DNA of 64,000 bases from Mesostigma viride (lineage: Eukaryota; Streptophyta; Mesostigmatophyceae; Mesostigmatales; Mesostigmataceae). The position numbers were made by a program, and so were the translations under genes. The notes beneath the pieces were generated by a model, which was given only the letters and a program-made list of their open reading frames with translations, was not told the origin of the DNA and ran no database searches. Of this stretch, positions 1 through 12,540 are shown piece by piece. Every line of letters starts with the position of its first letter. Position 1 is the first letter of the stretch. The stretch lies in assembly GCA_009746045.1 (NCBI GenBank), contig RPFO01000213.1, forward strand, positions 13,899,221 to 13,963,220, in the 5' to 3' direction.

Positions 1-153
1 AATCTAGAAAACTCCCTCTACATATTCTACACCGCAACAAGCATCGCGCATGGATCGCCTTGTCCAAAGACGCCGTTTCCCAATTCCCTGCTCCCCAGCC
101 GTGTGAAGGTCCATAATTTACATGGGGTCCATAATTTACATGGGGTCCATTAA

Positions 154-1871
154 CTCGTCGTCTGTCCCAACTCAGTCCTCACAGGAGGACTGAGTTGACA
201 ATTTTCAACCGCGTGTAGCGACTAGGTGGGGGGTCCATCCCAAATGTTTTGATGTGGATCTGGGGTGTACTAGATATCATTTTGTTGGCAAAAATACTGC
301 ATATGTGAAAACTTGACCCGAACACCTGAAAATTACACGGACGTTGGGCGCCCCTCGCGAATTTGCATTTTTCGGGATAAGAACGAGTGGGAAAAATTCA
401 ATCAAATCCTGGTGCATGAAGAAAAAATATAGGCACGTAAACAACATAGTTCTTGAAGCGTGGCAAAAAACTGGGCTCCATTTGGCCACTGCAACTGCCT
501 GAAACAATTAAAAAACTCTCAGTCCTCAGGAGAGGAATGGGGCTTTTGCTAACTTTGCTAGCATGTAAGTGCGGTCATACTACATCACCGTGGCCACCAA
601 CCATCCCAATCAACTCATTTCCCTTCAAGCATTACAGGACAACACACTTGCATCATCATACTTCAGGTATATCATACCTTATCATGTAGTGAGAGCCTAT
701 GCATGCATGTAGGGAATGGGCTTGGATACCTACCAACAAAGGGTTATGTTATAAGTGCCAACCACCAATATAATGGGTAGGTTAAGCATATTTCCATTGT
801 TTCAAACAACAATAGATATGGCTATAACTGTTTTGCCTTGCCATGATGTGGCCAACATAGTTGCTGGCACATGATGGCAGTGGTTTGTCACCAAGACTTT
901 TCACTCACCCGTAAAAGCTTGAATGCACCCTTGACGCAGCCCGTGGCCACACAATCATGCAGTATGAACGTAGCAAAAGAATAACTAACATCTATGAAGG
1001 TGTTTAAACCTGCACAGCTCCTAAAACCCTGCACAACTACACTGGGTTAAGGCAAATGCCTGCTAACATCATCTGAAAAGGGGGTTTTAGAGAGGGGCAG
1101 GCAACGGTCAAGAAAGAGCATCAAGACTTGAACCTGACAACGCCTCGCAAGCTTAAACTCATGTACAAACATCAAGGAACGAAGAGGCAACGATTATCCG
1201 GCTTTACCTGGCACGGCTGGCGTTACCTTGGCCCAGGCGGTGCCCGCAAAAGTGGCACTTTGCGGCACATAGACCATGACGTGACAGAATGGTCGAGATC
1301 ATCAAATCTATACTGTCACTCAATATATTCTAATACAATTCATGTTAAAATGTAGAAAGAAACCTATCAGCCATTGAAATTGCGCCGGAAAGCAAGCGCA
1401 GTCATCAATTCCGTCGACCTGCCTTATCGCAGTTTTTTCCAGCAAGAACAGTGCCGACACCGGGTAAATCGCATCCCCGCGAGCTAAAAATTGATTTATA
1501 TCATCTTTAGGGCATTTTAAATCTATTTACTGAGTTTGGACGGCTAACTCGTCCGCAAACGTAAACTGCATGCATGGGCGCGAGCCGCCATGGCTAGGTC
1601 GTGCATTTCCGGAACTCGCGTTTCACGTGGAAAAGTACCCTTACCACCTGTACTTTGACCGTACAGTTAGCCGCGCATACCAAATCCAAAAAAATCCCAA
1701 AAATATGTCCAAGAAAGATCTTTTCACGTAGTATTTGAATAAATTTTGAGAGAAATTTTTTGTCAAACATTCTGACCGGGGCGAATTTTCTACGAAACCC
1801 AAAAACTCGGTCCTCTAGAGAGGACTGAGTTCAACTCAGTCCTCCGTAGAGGACCAGGGACAGACGACGAG
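154..1871. mobile_element. TTAA-flanked terminal-inverted-repeat transposon, non-autonomous (element T1)
   Basis: Both ends carry the perfect 15-bp inverted repeat CTCGTCGTCTGTCCC (154-168, and its complement at 1857-1871), and each end abuts TTAA (150-153 and 1872-1875). Just inside are palindromes built on AACTCAGTCCTC: 169-196 is a 12-bp perfect stem with a 4-nt loop, and related copies lie at about 1805-1855. TTAA target duplication is the hallmark of piggyBac-type cut-and-paste transposons, but the ends do not begin with CC as in classical piggyBac, so the superfamily is inferred. The 1.7-kb interior has no long ORF and no recognisable transposase. Confidence 0.6.
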
Positions 1872-1979
1872 TTAATACGCGCGTAGTTTCCCCCCTCCAT
1901 AAATACCCCGTTTTTCAATTAATATGGACCAGCATGGCCCCCCAGGCTCTACTCCCTACACCCTTCACCGTACTAGACC

Positions 1980-3674
1980 TCAACCACGGGTCACCTTGGC
2001 GGTGGAGGCCGTCGCCCCACCATTCATCTGCGCGTGGATGTAGAGCCCCCAGTTCCCTGGTGCAAAGGGGAACGAGGCTTCGAAGCCGACGGAGGACCCT
2101 GGCTTGCCCTGGCCAGGCACAAAACGGAACCGGCTGGGTCCGTAGGAGGCGTCCACCACTTTGAAGCCGTTGACCAGAACGCGGTACTCGTCAGCGGTGG
2201 CCTGCCCCATCAGCCACCTGGCAGGTAGGGGATGGGGGAGGGGAGAAAGGTCATGGAGAGAAGGATTGGTCACGGCGGTCTGGGAAGTTAGTGGGTGAGA
2301 AATGATCACTGAGCCTGCGTTGAAAGTCGATCATTTTTGTGATGTACAATGAAAGTGCAGCTTTTCACAAGTTTTCACATTTTAAACGGCGACTGAAGTG
2401 ATTTTCTCTCTGGCCATTTTCGATCAGCCAAGTACGAGGCGACCGAGTCGAAATGGGCAGGCCATCGAGGCCAAATGGGCACCCCATAGCATGGGCAGAT
2501 GTGGCAGCACTATCCCTCAATCCCTAATTGCTAAAGGCCTCATGGCAAAGAGATAGGTTAATAGGGTACCCAGAGAGGGCAGGTTATATTTGGTACATGG
2601 TCACGGGCACACATCCTTCATTTCCATTGTTATGAGGATAACCGCGATTTCACAAAATTGTGAAGTGCTGTCGTTTCTCTGTGTCCTTGTCCCAGAATCG
2701 CACTGCAGTTGGACAATTGGTAATAATAGACTTAATAAAGTAATAGAAGCGTTGGGCACTATACCTGAAACACGGATGCCTGAGCCAGCATTAATATTTC
2801 TATCTGTTTCGTATCCATAGAAGAGCAGAGGAAGGTAATAGCCTCATATGTGAAAGGGTTCAGAGAAAGAGATTTGCCTCCTATTTGGGAGGGAGCAGGG
2901 TAAGGCAGCGCATCCCTACCTGCACGCCCCGTCGAAACCCGAGAAGCCCTTGCAGCTCTCCACCCGCCTACTGAGCACCAGCACAAACAGGCTGCGGCTG
3001 CTGCATGCGTACTTGACAAAGACGTCCGCGAACTTGACCTTGTAGCTGTACATGTCCACCTGACCGCTCTCAAATAGAGCAAAAGCCCAGCCAGGGGGGT
3101 ATGCCCCCCCCACCGTGCTTGCGCATGTGTTGGGGACGCTTGAGCAGGTCACATTCCAATCTCCATAGTCCCCGTCGACCACGGGTTCTTTAGAGCCGAT
3201 TGGTTCGGTGAGCGCCGGCTCGGGGTTGTAGACATAGGCCACATACTTGACCCCGTTGCAGGCGAAAGGGGCAGGGCTGGGATCCACACACACCGGGGGA
3301 GGGACATAAGGGGGCGGCACGGCCGGCGTGTTGGGAGCCACGGGAGGCTTTGCCGAGGGGGTTGGCATGGGAGGTGGTGAGGTTGATGGAAGGCGTGGGG
3401 GTGGGGGTGACATTGGTGGAGGGCGTGGGGGCGACGGTGAGGGTGGAGGGAGTGGTGGCATTAATGAGGTAGGTGGAGAGCGTGAAGGCGGTGGTGACGA
3501 GGGTGGAGGAGGGCGTGGTTGTGGTGGTGGTGAGGGCGGAGGAGGCTGTAAGGGCGGTGGTGGGAGGGACGGCGGGCTGGCGGGGGGCGGTGACGGGCAG
3601 CTGCAGCTCCGAATTGCGATCGAAACGGGACACTTCTGCGAGGGGCGGGACATGGTGCACGCAGTTTTAAGCAT
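1980..3674 (-). CDS. Secreted Pro-rich protein with Cys-containing C-terminal domain (paralog 1; 5' end uncertain)
   Basis: Two exons on the minus strand: 3674-2920 and 2217-1980 (330 aa from the Met at 3674), joined across a 702-bp GT-AG intron (donor CAG/GTAGGG, acceptor CCAG/GTGGCTG) that restores frame through an Arg codon. Residues about 25-130 are Pro-rich (SPPP, PPPPS). After them comes a globular domain with VCVDPSPAPFACNG, a DGDYGDW element, PPGWAFALFESGQ, VKYAC...LFVLVL and, in exon 2, DEYRVLVNGFKVVD and GFEASFPFAPG. I recall this layout (DGxxxDW...LxVLVL...VNGxKVVD...EASFxxAPG) from unnamed cell-surface proteins of algae and bacteria; no enzyme activity is implied. No signal peptide follows the Met used here. 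A first exon may be missing, with an acceptor possible at CCCTCGCAG near residue 14. A structural extracellular-matrix role is inferred from its neighbour at 4358-6676. Confidence 0.7.
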
Positions 3675-4357
3675 ATTTCACACACACCGTTATCACACAA
3701 TCGTCCCACACTATCACTTGGATAACCATGCGTGTTATCGCACAGGTGAAGGTGTCCAGGCCTTGCACGCCCTTCTGCGCGGTCCTTCGTCACGGCCATG
3801 CTCATCTGTCGCCCATGCAGAATAAATCTCTCAAACAATCATCCCTGCGATTCTAATCCCTTTTTTGTTCTCATTCACTGCACTCGATCATCCCTCACAC
3901 TGCTAGATTAAACGAATGCAAGTGCATAAGCTGTATTTATGGAAGCAGAGAATCACAGTATGATTGATGGCCGGAAAAGGCTGCAGCACGCGATCATGAA
4001 ACAGGTTCCTAACCATCTCCCTTGTTTGATTAAACACTGTCACAGCCAGGGACGTCCAGCTTGCATCTCGGACAAGATGCGATACCGCATGCCCTATCGC
4101 ACATCCTCAGTCATACTAGCATCTCGCCAATATACTGGGTCCCCCATCCAACAATTAATCGCAATAAACTCCACAACTTCTCGTATTCAACATTTCCTGT
4201 GATAAACAAGTCTTGCCCAAATGATTCAGGCACGCAACTGTCTTTGTCTTATTGCACTTGTCAACAGAGCATGCAGCGTGTTTTTCTGGTCTGTTTCCTC
4301 ACCGTGATCGATCGAGTAGGAGGATATGCATCCCACCTTTGGCGTCGATGTGTCTAC
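3675..4357. other. Intergenic stretch between the two paralogs
   Basis: No coding sequence or RNA gene is supported here. It must contain the 5' flank of paralog 1 and the 3' end of paralog 2. The sequence CCACCTTTGGCGTCGATG occurs twice (4333 and 4367), the second copy overlapping the last codons of paralog 2, so a short local duplication has occurred at that gene's stop region. Confidence 0.4.
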
Positions 4358-6676
4358 CTATTTCCCCACCTTTGGCGTCGATGACGTTCTGCCTCCGACC
4401 ACGTCTGCGTGCACGTACGCGCCGTACAGCCCCGCTGACAATGGCATTGACACCTCGTAACCGACAGACCCTGCCCTCCCTGCTGCAGGGACAAAGCGGA
4501 ACGGGCTGGGTGGGTAGGAGGCGTCGACCGACCAGGTGTCGTTCACGACGACTCGCCACTCGTCAGGGCCGCCGCTGGACGCCATCAGCCACCTGTGGGA
4601 GATTTCAGGGAGGCGCGGAGTGGCAGGGAGACCAGGTAACAAGCAGCCAAATAGCATTGTTTCTTCGGCCTATAGTATTATTACTTGGAAAGAACTTTCA
4701 AGCAAATTTTCATAGGCTAATGTTTTTCATGGGTCCAAAAACATATTTCCTAGAGAAGATCCAACACTTGTTCCAGGTCGGCTGTCTTTCTCATCTTGAT
4801 TCTGATGGCGACCGGGCCTATTTCACAAGTTTCCTATTTAAAGCAGTATATAGTAACCATCATCTTCTGCGTATCTATGTGACGCAGTCGCGTGCTTTAA
4901 TTATTTAAGCCCGCTTCCCCCCACAAACCTGCAGTTGGCGTCATATCCCGCCCCCGAACACCCAGAGACGCGGCGGTTGAGGACGAGGAAATTGGCAGAG
5001 CCTGTCGCACAGTCGTACTTCACAAAGGCGTCCGCAAACTTGACCTTGGCCGCATACTTGTCCATCTGGCCACTCTCGAATAGAAGAAACACCCAGCCAG
5101 GGGGGTACGCCCCCCCCACCGCGCTCCCACACGTGTTGGGGACGCCTGAGCAGCGGGTGTCCCATTCGCTGATGTCACCGTCGATGACAACAGGGCCCCC
5201 CTGGCCGTCTGTCGCCCCCACCCCCACGGTATTGTAGGGGTACTCAGGGTAATTGATGCCGTCGCACGTCAACACGGGGGGGGGACTGCCACAGAAGGTT
5301 GTCGCAGGCGCCGGGCCCCATCGTTGTTGAGGGAGGAACGCTGGCGAGGGCGCAGGTGCCGGCGTTGGCGAGGATGCCGGCGGTGACGGTGAGGATGCTG
5401 GCGGTGGTGCCGGTGAGGACGCCGGCGGAGGCAGGGAAGATGACTTTGCTGCGGTCACAGTGAGGGGAGTCGATGCCACCAGCTTCCTAGGCACCGCCTT
5501 TTTCTTGCCAGACGTAGAGAGAGGAGAAAAGGAAGAAACCGAAGGAGGAGAGGAAGGAGAGGGAAGAGAAGAAGGAGAAGAAGAAGGAGAAGAAGGAGAA
5601 GAAGAAGGAGAAGAAGGAGAAGAAGAAGGAGAAGAAGGAGAAGAAGAAGGAGAAGAAGAAGGAGAAGAAGGAGAAGAAGAAGAAGAAGAAGGAGAAGAAG
5701 GAGGAGAGGAAGGAGAGGGAAGAGAAGAAGGATGAGAAGAAGGAGAAGAAGGATGAGAAGAAGGAGAAGAAGAAGGAGAAGAAGGAGAAGAAGGAGAAGA
5801 AGAAGGAGAAGAAGGAGAAGAAGGAGAAGAAGAAGGAGAAGAAGGAGAAGAAGAAGGAGAAGAAGGCGTATCCGGACCCACAGAGGGAGAAGAAGATGCA
5901 GACGGGTTCATAGAAAGAGAAGGAGTAGCCCCCTGGTTAACCATCGCTTCCGCCGCACGGCAGATGGACCCGTCCTCTTCAACCCTCTCCGCTCGCACCA
6001 CTTTGAAAGGGCCGCTGACCATGCCGACCGCCAGCTCGTCGCACGACATCGAGAAACTGGCTACCACCCCCCGCGATACGTCCTTGATCTCCACGGTGGC
6101 CCGCCCCCTTGGCCCCAGGGTCACCTGGGACCCCTGTTTCAGCGGAGGGCGGTACAACGCCAGCTCGCCATACTCCTCTGCTGACAGCCGCAGCTCCTCT
6201 TGTGACTCCTCTCGTTGCCTGCCCACGTACAGGAGCGTCAGGCGCCGCACGGGCGGGCACGACCCCACCCCCTCCTTCGCACAGGGTGGCCCCGTTGCAG
6301 GCTTGTCTGCTGGGCTGACGAGGCGTTGCGGGGTCCACCCCTCGGAAGATCTTGGATTGCCTAGTTCCAGGACACCTGGAGCGCTGCCGGCGTGCGACAG
6401 GGGCTGCCAGTCAGTGAGCTTGACGAGGTGACGGGCGCCAATGGTGGCACGCCCCGCGTGCGGCTCCCATCCCATGTCGTCATCCCGTGACATTCTGTAA
6501 TCCATCAGCCCCGGCCGTGCGGGCGCGCAGGCGAGGGGACCGAAGAACAAGAGCAAGGAGAACCAGGCCAGTGCGGCGAGGTGCCACACGCACATGCACC
6601 GTGGCGGCGAGGGAAGCGGCAGGCTGACCGGGAAGGCGCCAGCTGGCGGCCCGCGCTTTCCCTGCCAGGTACCCAA
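4358..6676 (-). CDS. Secreted Ser/Pro-rich protein with Cys-containing C-terminal domain (paralog 2)
   Basis: Two minus-strand exons, 6676-4929 and 4592-4358 (660 aa), with a 336-bp intron at the same codon and phase as paralog 1 (TGC AG/GT ... AG/G TGG, giving Cys-Arg-Trp-Leu-Met in both). A hydrophobic signal peptide (MCVWHLAALAWFSLLLFF) starts at Met-28, so the true start may be there, about 81 bp inside the ORF. Residues about 60-255 form a Cys-poor N-terminal region seen only in this paralog, about 259-385 are nearly pure Ser/Pro, about 385-462 are Ala/Pro-rich, and 463-660 are the domain shared with paralog 1 (DGDISEWD, PPGWVFLLFESGQ, FVKYDC, FLVLNRRV, EWRVVVNDTWSVD, GYEVSMPLSAG). This fits a secreted wall or matrix glycoprotein: a rigid Ser/Pro stalk carrying a globular head. 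That role is inference. A TATA box lies upstream at 6785-6794. Confidence 0.75.
4876..4918 (+). repeat. Family A hairpin 3' end with TTAA-like tail (A1)
   Basis: TGTGACGCAGTCGCGTG followed by CTTTAATTATTTAA. It is a diverged copy of the A hairpin (CACGTGAC-GCA-GTCACGTG plus TTAATTAA tail) and lies inside the intron of paralog 2. I found no clean target duplication. Confidence 0.5.
5515..5905 (-). repeat. Coding microsatellite (GGAGAA/GAA)n encoding the Ser/Pro stalk
   Basis: On the plus strand this is almost pure purine (GGAGAAGAAGAA and variants). On the coding strand it reads TCT/TCC/CCT triplets giving SPSS and SSPSSP repeats. Unit changes are in multiples of three, so the reading frame survives; length polymorphism of the stalk between individuals is likely. 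The plus-strand Arg/Glu-rich ORFs here are shadows. Confidence 0.85.
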
Positions 6677-6784
6677 ATGAGGCAGCAGTGGCGGTTAAGG
6701 TGCGAACAACAAGCACGGGTGGGTGCAACGGCAGCTAGCAGCATCCATGTTGAGTAACCGACAGAGGCGGTTGGCTAGCGTAGC

Positions 6785-6794
6785 CTATATATAG
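6785..6794 (-). promoter_or_regulatory. TATA box of paralog 2
   Basis: CTATATATAG lies about 110 bp upstream of the Met at 6676 (about 190 bp upstream of Met-28) on the minus strand, in otherwise mixed sequence. It is a good core-promoter candidate for the secreted-protein gene; no transcript evidence is available. Confidence 0.45.
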
Positions 6795-6799
6795 CTAGA

Positions 6800-9700
6800 C
6801 TACCCTATGCATAGCAAGAGTCCAGGCAAGTGCAGATGCATTCGATGCGGATCGGGCCAGCAGGGTCCCTGGGAACGGGCAGAGGCGATCACCGCACGAA
6901 GACATAAGCCTACACGCACAGGTCTACAGCCAACACTAGAGATGTATCCCTGAGTATGTTATTACTACTATTATACTATTATTATTTTCATCCCACAGTA
7001 TTCCACTTGGAGTTACCTTCCTGAACAGTTCTATCGCGGTACGGCCTATCGGGTGCTGCGGCATGCCAGCACATCAATGTTGACATGTCTATTGTCACAT
7101 GCCAAGGAGCCACTTGCAGAAAACAAGAGCGGTGAGCCAGGGGAGTGGACCATCGCCGCCGTTGGGATTGATCCCGATTGGTCAGATTACGGCAGCATGT
7201 TGCAGGCGACACGCTCCTGGACTGGGCCTTTCCCCCCCACGTGAAGTTCCTAGATTTCAAGCAAACCATCCCATCAACCCACCCTGGTCTGTGGTTGCAC
7301 CACGCCACCATCGCATCAGCCCCACCGTCCCATTCCACGCCATGTTGTACGTGGACTTGCCTGGTGGGTGAGACTTGCCAGGTGGCATGCATGCAACGTC
7401 CCGACAGGGCGTGGCAGTGCCTAATATCCTAGTATAACCTAATATAGATCCCTCACAGTATCCCTGGGTTACTGGCTGGCCTGCATGATGTATGCCATCT
7501 TCGCACAACTCAAATTCTTATTAGGGACCTGATAAGGAACCCAAATATGGACCTTATGAGGAACCTAAAAAGGGGTCTTAATAAAGGCCTTCTAAGGGAA
7601 CCGAACTAGCAGTCTTACTAGGGACCTTGTAAGTAACTGCATGCCAAACTCAACCCATTGTGTCGCATGCGCTGATCCCTTGGTTTCGCACGATATTATA
7701 TTTTTATACACTGACACTTATTTAAAAAATGACTGTGTAGTAGGATGCTCGTGCTATGCTGTCGATGAGGGGAGCATTTGATTTGATAAACTCACTTTAG
7801 AATCATCACCATGGTTTCAAAAATATGACTAGTATAACATGATTATTACGATATTACTACCAATATACAATTACTACATAGGCAAATATAATACAGTAGA
7901 TCATGTATCATATAGGTAGTATAGAGTAGGGAAAGATTTGTCACTGGCCGAAGGACCAGCTTTGGGTGGCTTGCACAATCAGAAGCTTGCACAAACAGAA
8001 ACTTGGCACCCTTACCGCCAACAGAAAACAAACAATGGCGGATCTAAGTATAGTGAGAACCAGGTGACAGCACTAATTTTCGCAAGCACCAAGTCTTGTG
8101 TGGCTAAACGGTTGGAACCTTTCTCGGCAAATTGTGCCTCAGTACCGACAACTGGACCTTGACAACGAGGAGATTCCTTATTCTGGCTTACGCCACGTGC
8201 AATTGTTCAGGCTTATCCATGAACATAAATTCCAACGCAAACACTCAGCCCATGTATTATTAAGTCTAATGCAAACACTCAGCCCATGCATTATGAAGCC
8301 AAGTTGAGAGTGCTTTTCAGTTCAGTTAATAGTGCAGGGACACACAGCGCTGAGATTTTGGCTTCATCAATCCATGCAGACTAGCTGCATCCACCCATGC
8401 GGGCAGCGAGCCAAAAGGGGGGAAACCTACCCCCATCCTTGCGGGAGTCTCAGTGGCGTGATGCAAGGACCAGCCTCCTCCTCCTCCTAGGTAACAAACA
8501 GATATCCGGGCAGGCAATCGGGGGATAGCAGCTGCACTCGGTCCCACGAAAGCGTGAAAGGGTACCAAGCCAGCACGGAGCGAGATTGATGAGCAGTTTT
8601 GTGTGAGTCAAAGGCAGCCAGGTGGAAATCAAGCAGTCTTATTCTCTAACAAAAGGAAAACAATCTTTTTAATTGAGTGGAGGAAAGGCAGCAACGTGCA
8701 AGCCAAAAGGACTCTTGAGTATCACAGGAAAGAGGCTGTCCTGATTGGGTGCACTGGCATCACGTGCAATGGCCTAATGGAGAGCCGCCACCACATCCGA
8801 AATAGCCTAACAGCCTGCAACAAAACACGCAGAACTCCAACAGGTGGTAGTGTACCACTTGCTAGCTGTGCGGGCGGTGTACTCCCCCTCTGGTCATGCT
8901 AATTTTAGCTTGCTCGTGCAAGCATGTCTTTCAGGCCCCCATGCATACCATTCAGCACATGGGTAAATAAGTACTTGCCTGTCATGCACATAGGCACACC
9001 ATGGAGTACTATGCTAATCTCATTAGAAAAATAATTACACACAAGTGAACAAAAGAAAAAAGATCATCTGCATATGGGTACAAAACAGCAACAGAGTAAA
9101 AACGATGGAGACTTGACATCTTAGCAAGGCGCCCCATAGGCAACGGTACACGCCCCTAAAAGATGACCAGATGGTCAGGGGGGCGCACAGGGCATTTCCT
9201 GAGCAGAAGCTCCTTGAAAATCTTAATCCCTAATGGTGTCAAGGAAGTGGGGGCACATTTGCAAGAGAGCTAAATATATCAGGCTACGGTCATGGATTGC
9301 GACGTTCTTGCCACACTGCCATACTAAGACCATGAATAGATAACTTAACTGATTCATTAATTGCTAGCACGCAGCTAACTAGATGAGGGGGTAATATTGG
9401 CGCCTAGGCTGGCAGGGGATGAGAGAGGGGGCTGTGCCCCGTGCGACTTAAGCTACTCCACAGTGCAACCCAGCGCAAAAGCAGAGTCAACAAGGTCGTA
9501 GACAGCAGCAAAGCCCTTACAAGCATGGCGCATCACGAATGGGCAGCAGGTCATCACTTACAGCGGTTCGCCAAGCTTTCCTTGACCGGAAACGCGCCTC
9601 GTGGATGACTGAAGAGCCGTTCAGGGCATGCAGTATAGTAGAAAACCTGTTCCAAGCAAAGAATATCTAGCTCTTTAGTTCAAAAGACCATGCTTTCCGA

Positions 9701-11644
9701 CAAGCTGGCCGATGAGGGCTCAAAGTACACGTTGATCCTAGCAACTGCTCATCTGGAGCTCCCACATCGCCTTTCAATGTACGTCACGCCCGGATGTAAT
9801 TGCTACCGTTGCCCTGCGCAGCAATTCGATCTAACTACCAACATTCCGCGCACAACTTGCGGATGTTGTTATCCAGAGGGCTCCGTCTCATGCCTTCAAC
9901 GTGCAACCGTGGCCACGTCGTCTCAAGAGTACCGAATGGCGCACCAGGTTCGATCCTTGACACAATATCTAGGCTATTGCAGCGCAAAGAAAGCAGTTCC
10001 TTGTGGCATTTCAGGGTCATGACGCCATGGCATTTACGTAATCGATGTACGCAAACCTTGCCGCTTATCTACGAACATGGATCCGCCAAATTGATTTCAC
10101 GCGGCCCATGCAACCGGCGAGGCGATCATGATGACTGGCATGGACCTTCAATTAATCAAATCAGCATTGAACGAAGTCCTTCGTGGACTTTCACGCTACC
10201 TACCTCTACCCGCAAGATTCTTTTTTCTCCTCCAAGCCTACTGTAAGCTTTTCTTAACCCATGGTCCGCCAAGCCCTTTTAGGCACTTTCACACCCCTGA
10301 AAATAAAAAAAATCATAACTCATAGCCCACAACTCCAAATACCCCCAACCAAGATGCTAGGAGTATCTACACTTCAAGGGCTTTCAGAATATGCAATAAT
10401 ATCATGAGTCTAGTGAGTGCTTTGGATGATACATTTAGTCAAAGTGAGCCAAAAGACGATCATTTGGTGCCAAAGAAAAAGTATACCCCCCCATTTTTTT
10501 CAGGGGAGGGTCAAAAACCTCAAACCCAACATTGGACAATTTAGTTGGATAGTCCAATGGTGCTTTCCTTGGGTCAAACCACCCGGATAGCCCATTTGGC
10601 CCATACAATGCCCGCGTTTATGTGTGTGGCTTACGCGCGCTCAAACAGCCAACTATCCCATGCCATACAATGAAGCAATATAATTGACCACAATTAACTG
10701 CCAGATATGCTGAAATACAAATATGAAGCCACCTTGCACTCACTGAACGGTATCCCCCCAAGAAATGCCACAAACTGGGCAACATTCTGGCTGAAGCCCC
10801 TCCTTGAGCAGGCATGGAAGGCTGTTGCAATTACCACTAATGTATCCACCATAAGGCATGTATAAATGTACGAGTTTCCACGCAAACAACACGAAAACGA
10901 ATTGCCGTACCTGCCTCGATCATGACCTGGCCGGGTTCCGCTGGCCACATGCTCATACGTCACGGATACTAATGCTAGTGGCAGAGGCAGCCATAGCCAC
11001 TGTATCCATGCATCCGTCATCATTACCATGTTGATTATCCATGCAGAATGACGTCTAACTCGTCGACGTTCCCAGCAGATGCTGCCGCTGACTTCCGTAA
11101 AACAATGGAAGGCCCAGGCAGACGGAAGCTACCAAGAAACCAAAAAGAAACAGGCGATACCAACTGGGACGTCTCGTCTGATGGTGACGACCAAGACAGA
11201 GGTAATAACCACCGAGCATTTTCCCAGTTCCGTGAATCTGATCATTCTTGACGTACCAACATAATGCATCATCGTTCAGGGGTCATCATCTGACCCATTT
11301 CAAGCTGCGAACCCAAATTTTTCTCCAAAATGGCACGTTGACAGCCATATCTCGTATGCGCGCGCTCAACGGTAAAAAATGTTAGCAAAAGTCACGTGAC
11401 AACTCTATCATTGCACGAGGTATTTACTGTGCTATGGCGCAATTATCTGCCCGACCTTGGCATTTTCATTCACTTTGGGTCTGCCCTGGACCGTCGGACC
11501 AATTTACGTTACGTCCCTTACGTCGGAGGTCACGGAATTACGCGGCACACTTACGTTACGTGGGTTGTTGTCCAAATGGACAACATCGGCGGACCATGGG
11601 TTAATTACTGAGCATTTTTGATGGCGTGATGGCGTGGCAACAAC
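6800..11644. other. Gene-poor intergenic region
   Basis: Only short ORFs of no recognisable family occur on either strand. Visible structure is minor: a decayed run of AGGGACCTTATAAGGAACC-like units around 7520-7640, and a small direct repeat (GCAAACACTCAGCCCATG at 8237 and 8270). I find no tRNA or rRNA. Confidence 0.5.
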
Positions 11645-12101
11645 AGACCCCTTCTGAAAACTCCTACCCCGACTAATCTACCCCGACTAATTTAGTCGGG
11701 GTTGTAGTGAGGTAGACCGCCAAAACATGCACGTTTCGCCCCTTCTGAAAACGAGTCGGACGGGTCGGACGGCAGCAGTTGGCACGTGCACGCTGAGACC
11801 GCGTAAGTGGCCTCTGACCTCCTCTGACAGCCTCTGACAGCCTCTGACGCCACTTACGTGGATAGCTACGATTGGAAAATTTGCGAGAGCCGCGTACAGA
11901 TGCCAGCACGGCCCGAGGCACACCCCGACTACATTAGTCGTACCACGACTAAACGACCCCGACTATTTTCCGGTTTTCGCGAAAATAGTGGGAAGCGCAG
12001 GGGGTAGATTACTCGGGGTACGACTAAATTCGCCGAAACGCGCCGCGCCAAAAATTTAGTCGGGGTAAATAGTCGGGGTTGGCAGTCTTCAGAAGGGGTC
12101 T
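11645..12101. mobile_element. 457-bp terminal-inverted-repeat element (MITE-like)
   Basis: The ends AGACCCCTTCTGAA (11645) and TTCAGAAGGGGTCT (12088-12101) are inverted copies, followed inwards by repeated ACCCCGACTA motifs at both ends and by the palindrome CCCCGACTAATTTAGTCGGGG split around 11690. An extra internal copy of CCCCTTCTGAAAAC occurs at about 11737. The flanks share ACAAC-like sequence (GGCAACAAC left, AAACAACAT right) but not an exact duplication, so the target duplication is eroded or short and the superfamily is not assigned. It has no coding capacity. Confidence 0.6.
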
Positions 12102-12540
12102 AAACAACATGAAACAACGGCGTGATGGCCATGTGCTGACCTGGCATTCGACCTCAGTGCTGATACTGGCATTCCTTTGCTGGCATCCAGACTACAGTGC
12201 CATCTCCTGCACAGGATATTTCGCGCAGAGGCTCTGGCAAGTGGCATCACATATGCCAAGCGCGCACGTGCCTGCCCGCGATGCCAGGGCGGGCAAACCC
12301 ACCATCCTGGCGTCATCATCCTGGCGTTTTGCTTCCTTTGGAAACTGGAAAGTCTGTAGCGGTTATGGCTACGATATGAGATTGCCGACTGAGATATGTC
12401 ATGCCGAAGCCTGGTGTTTACCCAGCAATGTCGGTACTCTGCTGTAACTTTTTCTGAGCTGAACTGAGCGGGCCGGTTAGATCACACCAACTGCATTCCA
12501 GAACGCGCGTCGTGAAAATATTGCTGTCTGCTCAAGCGTC

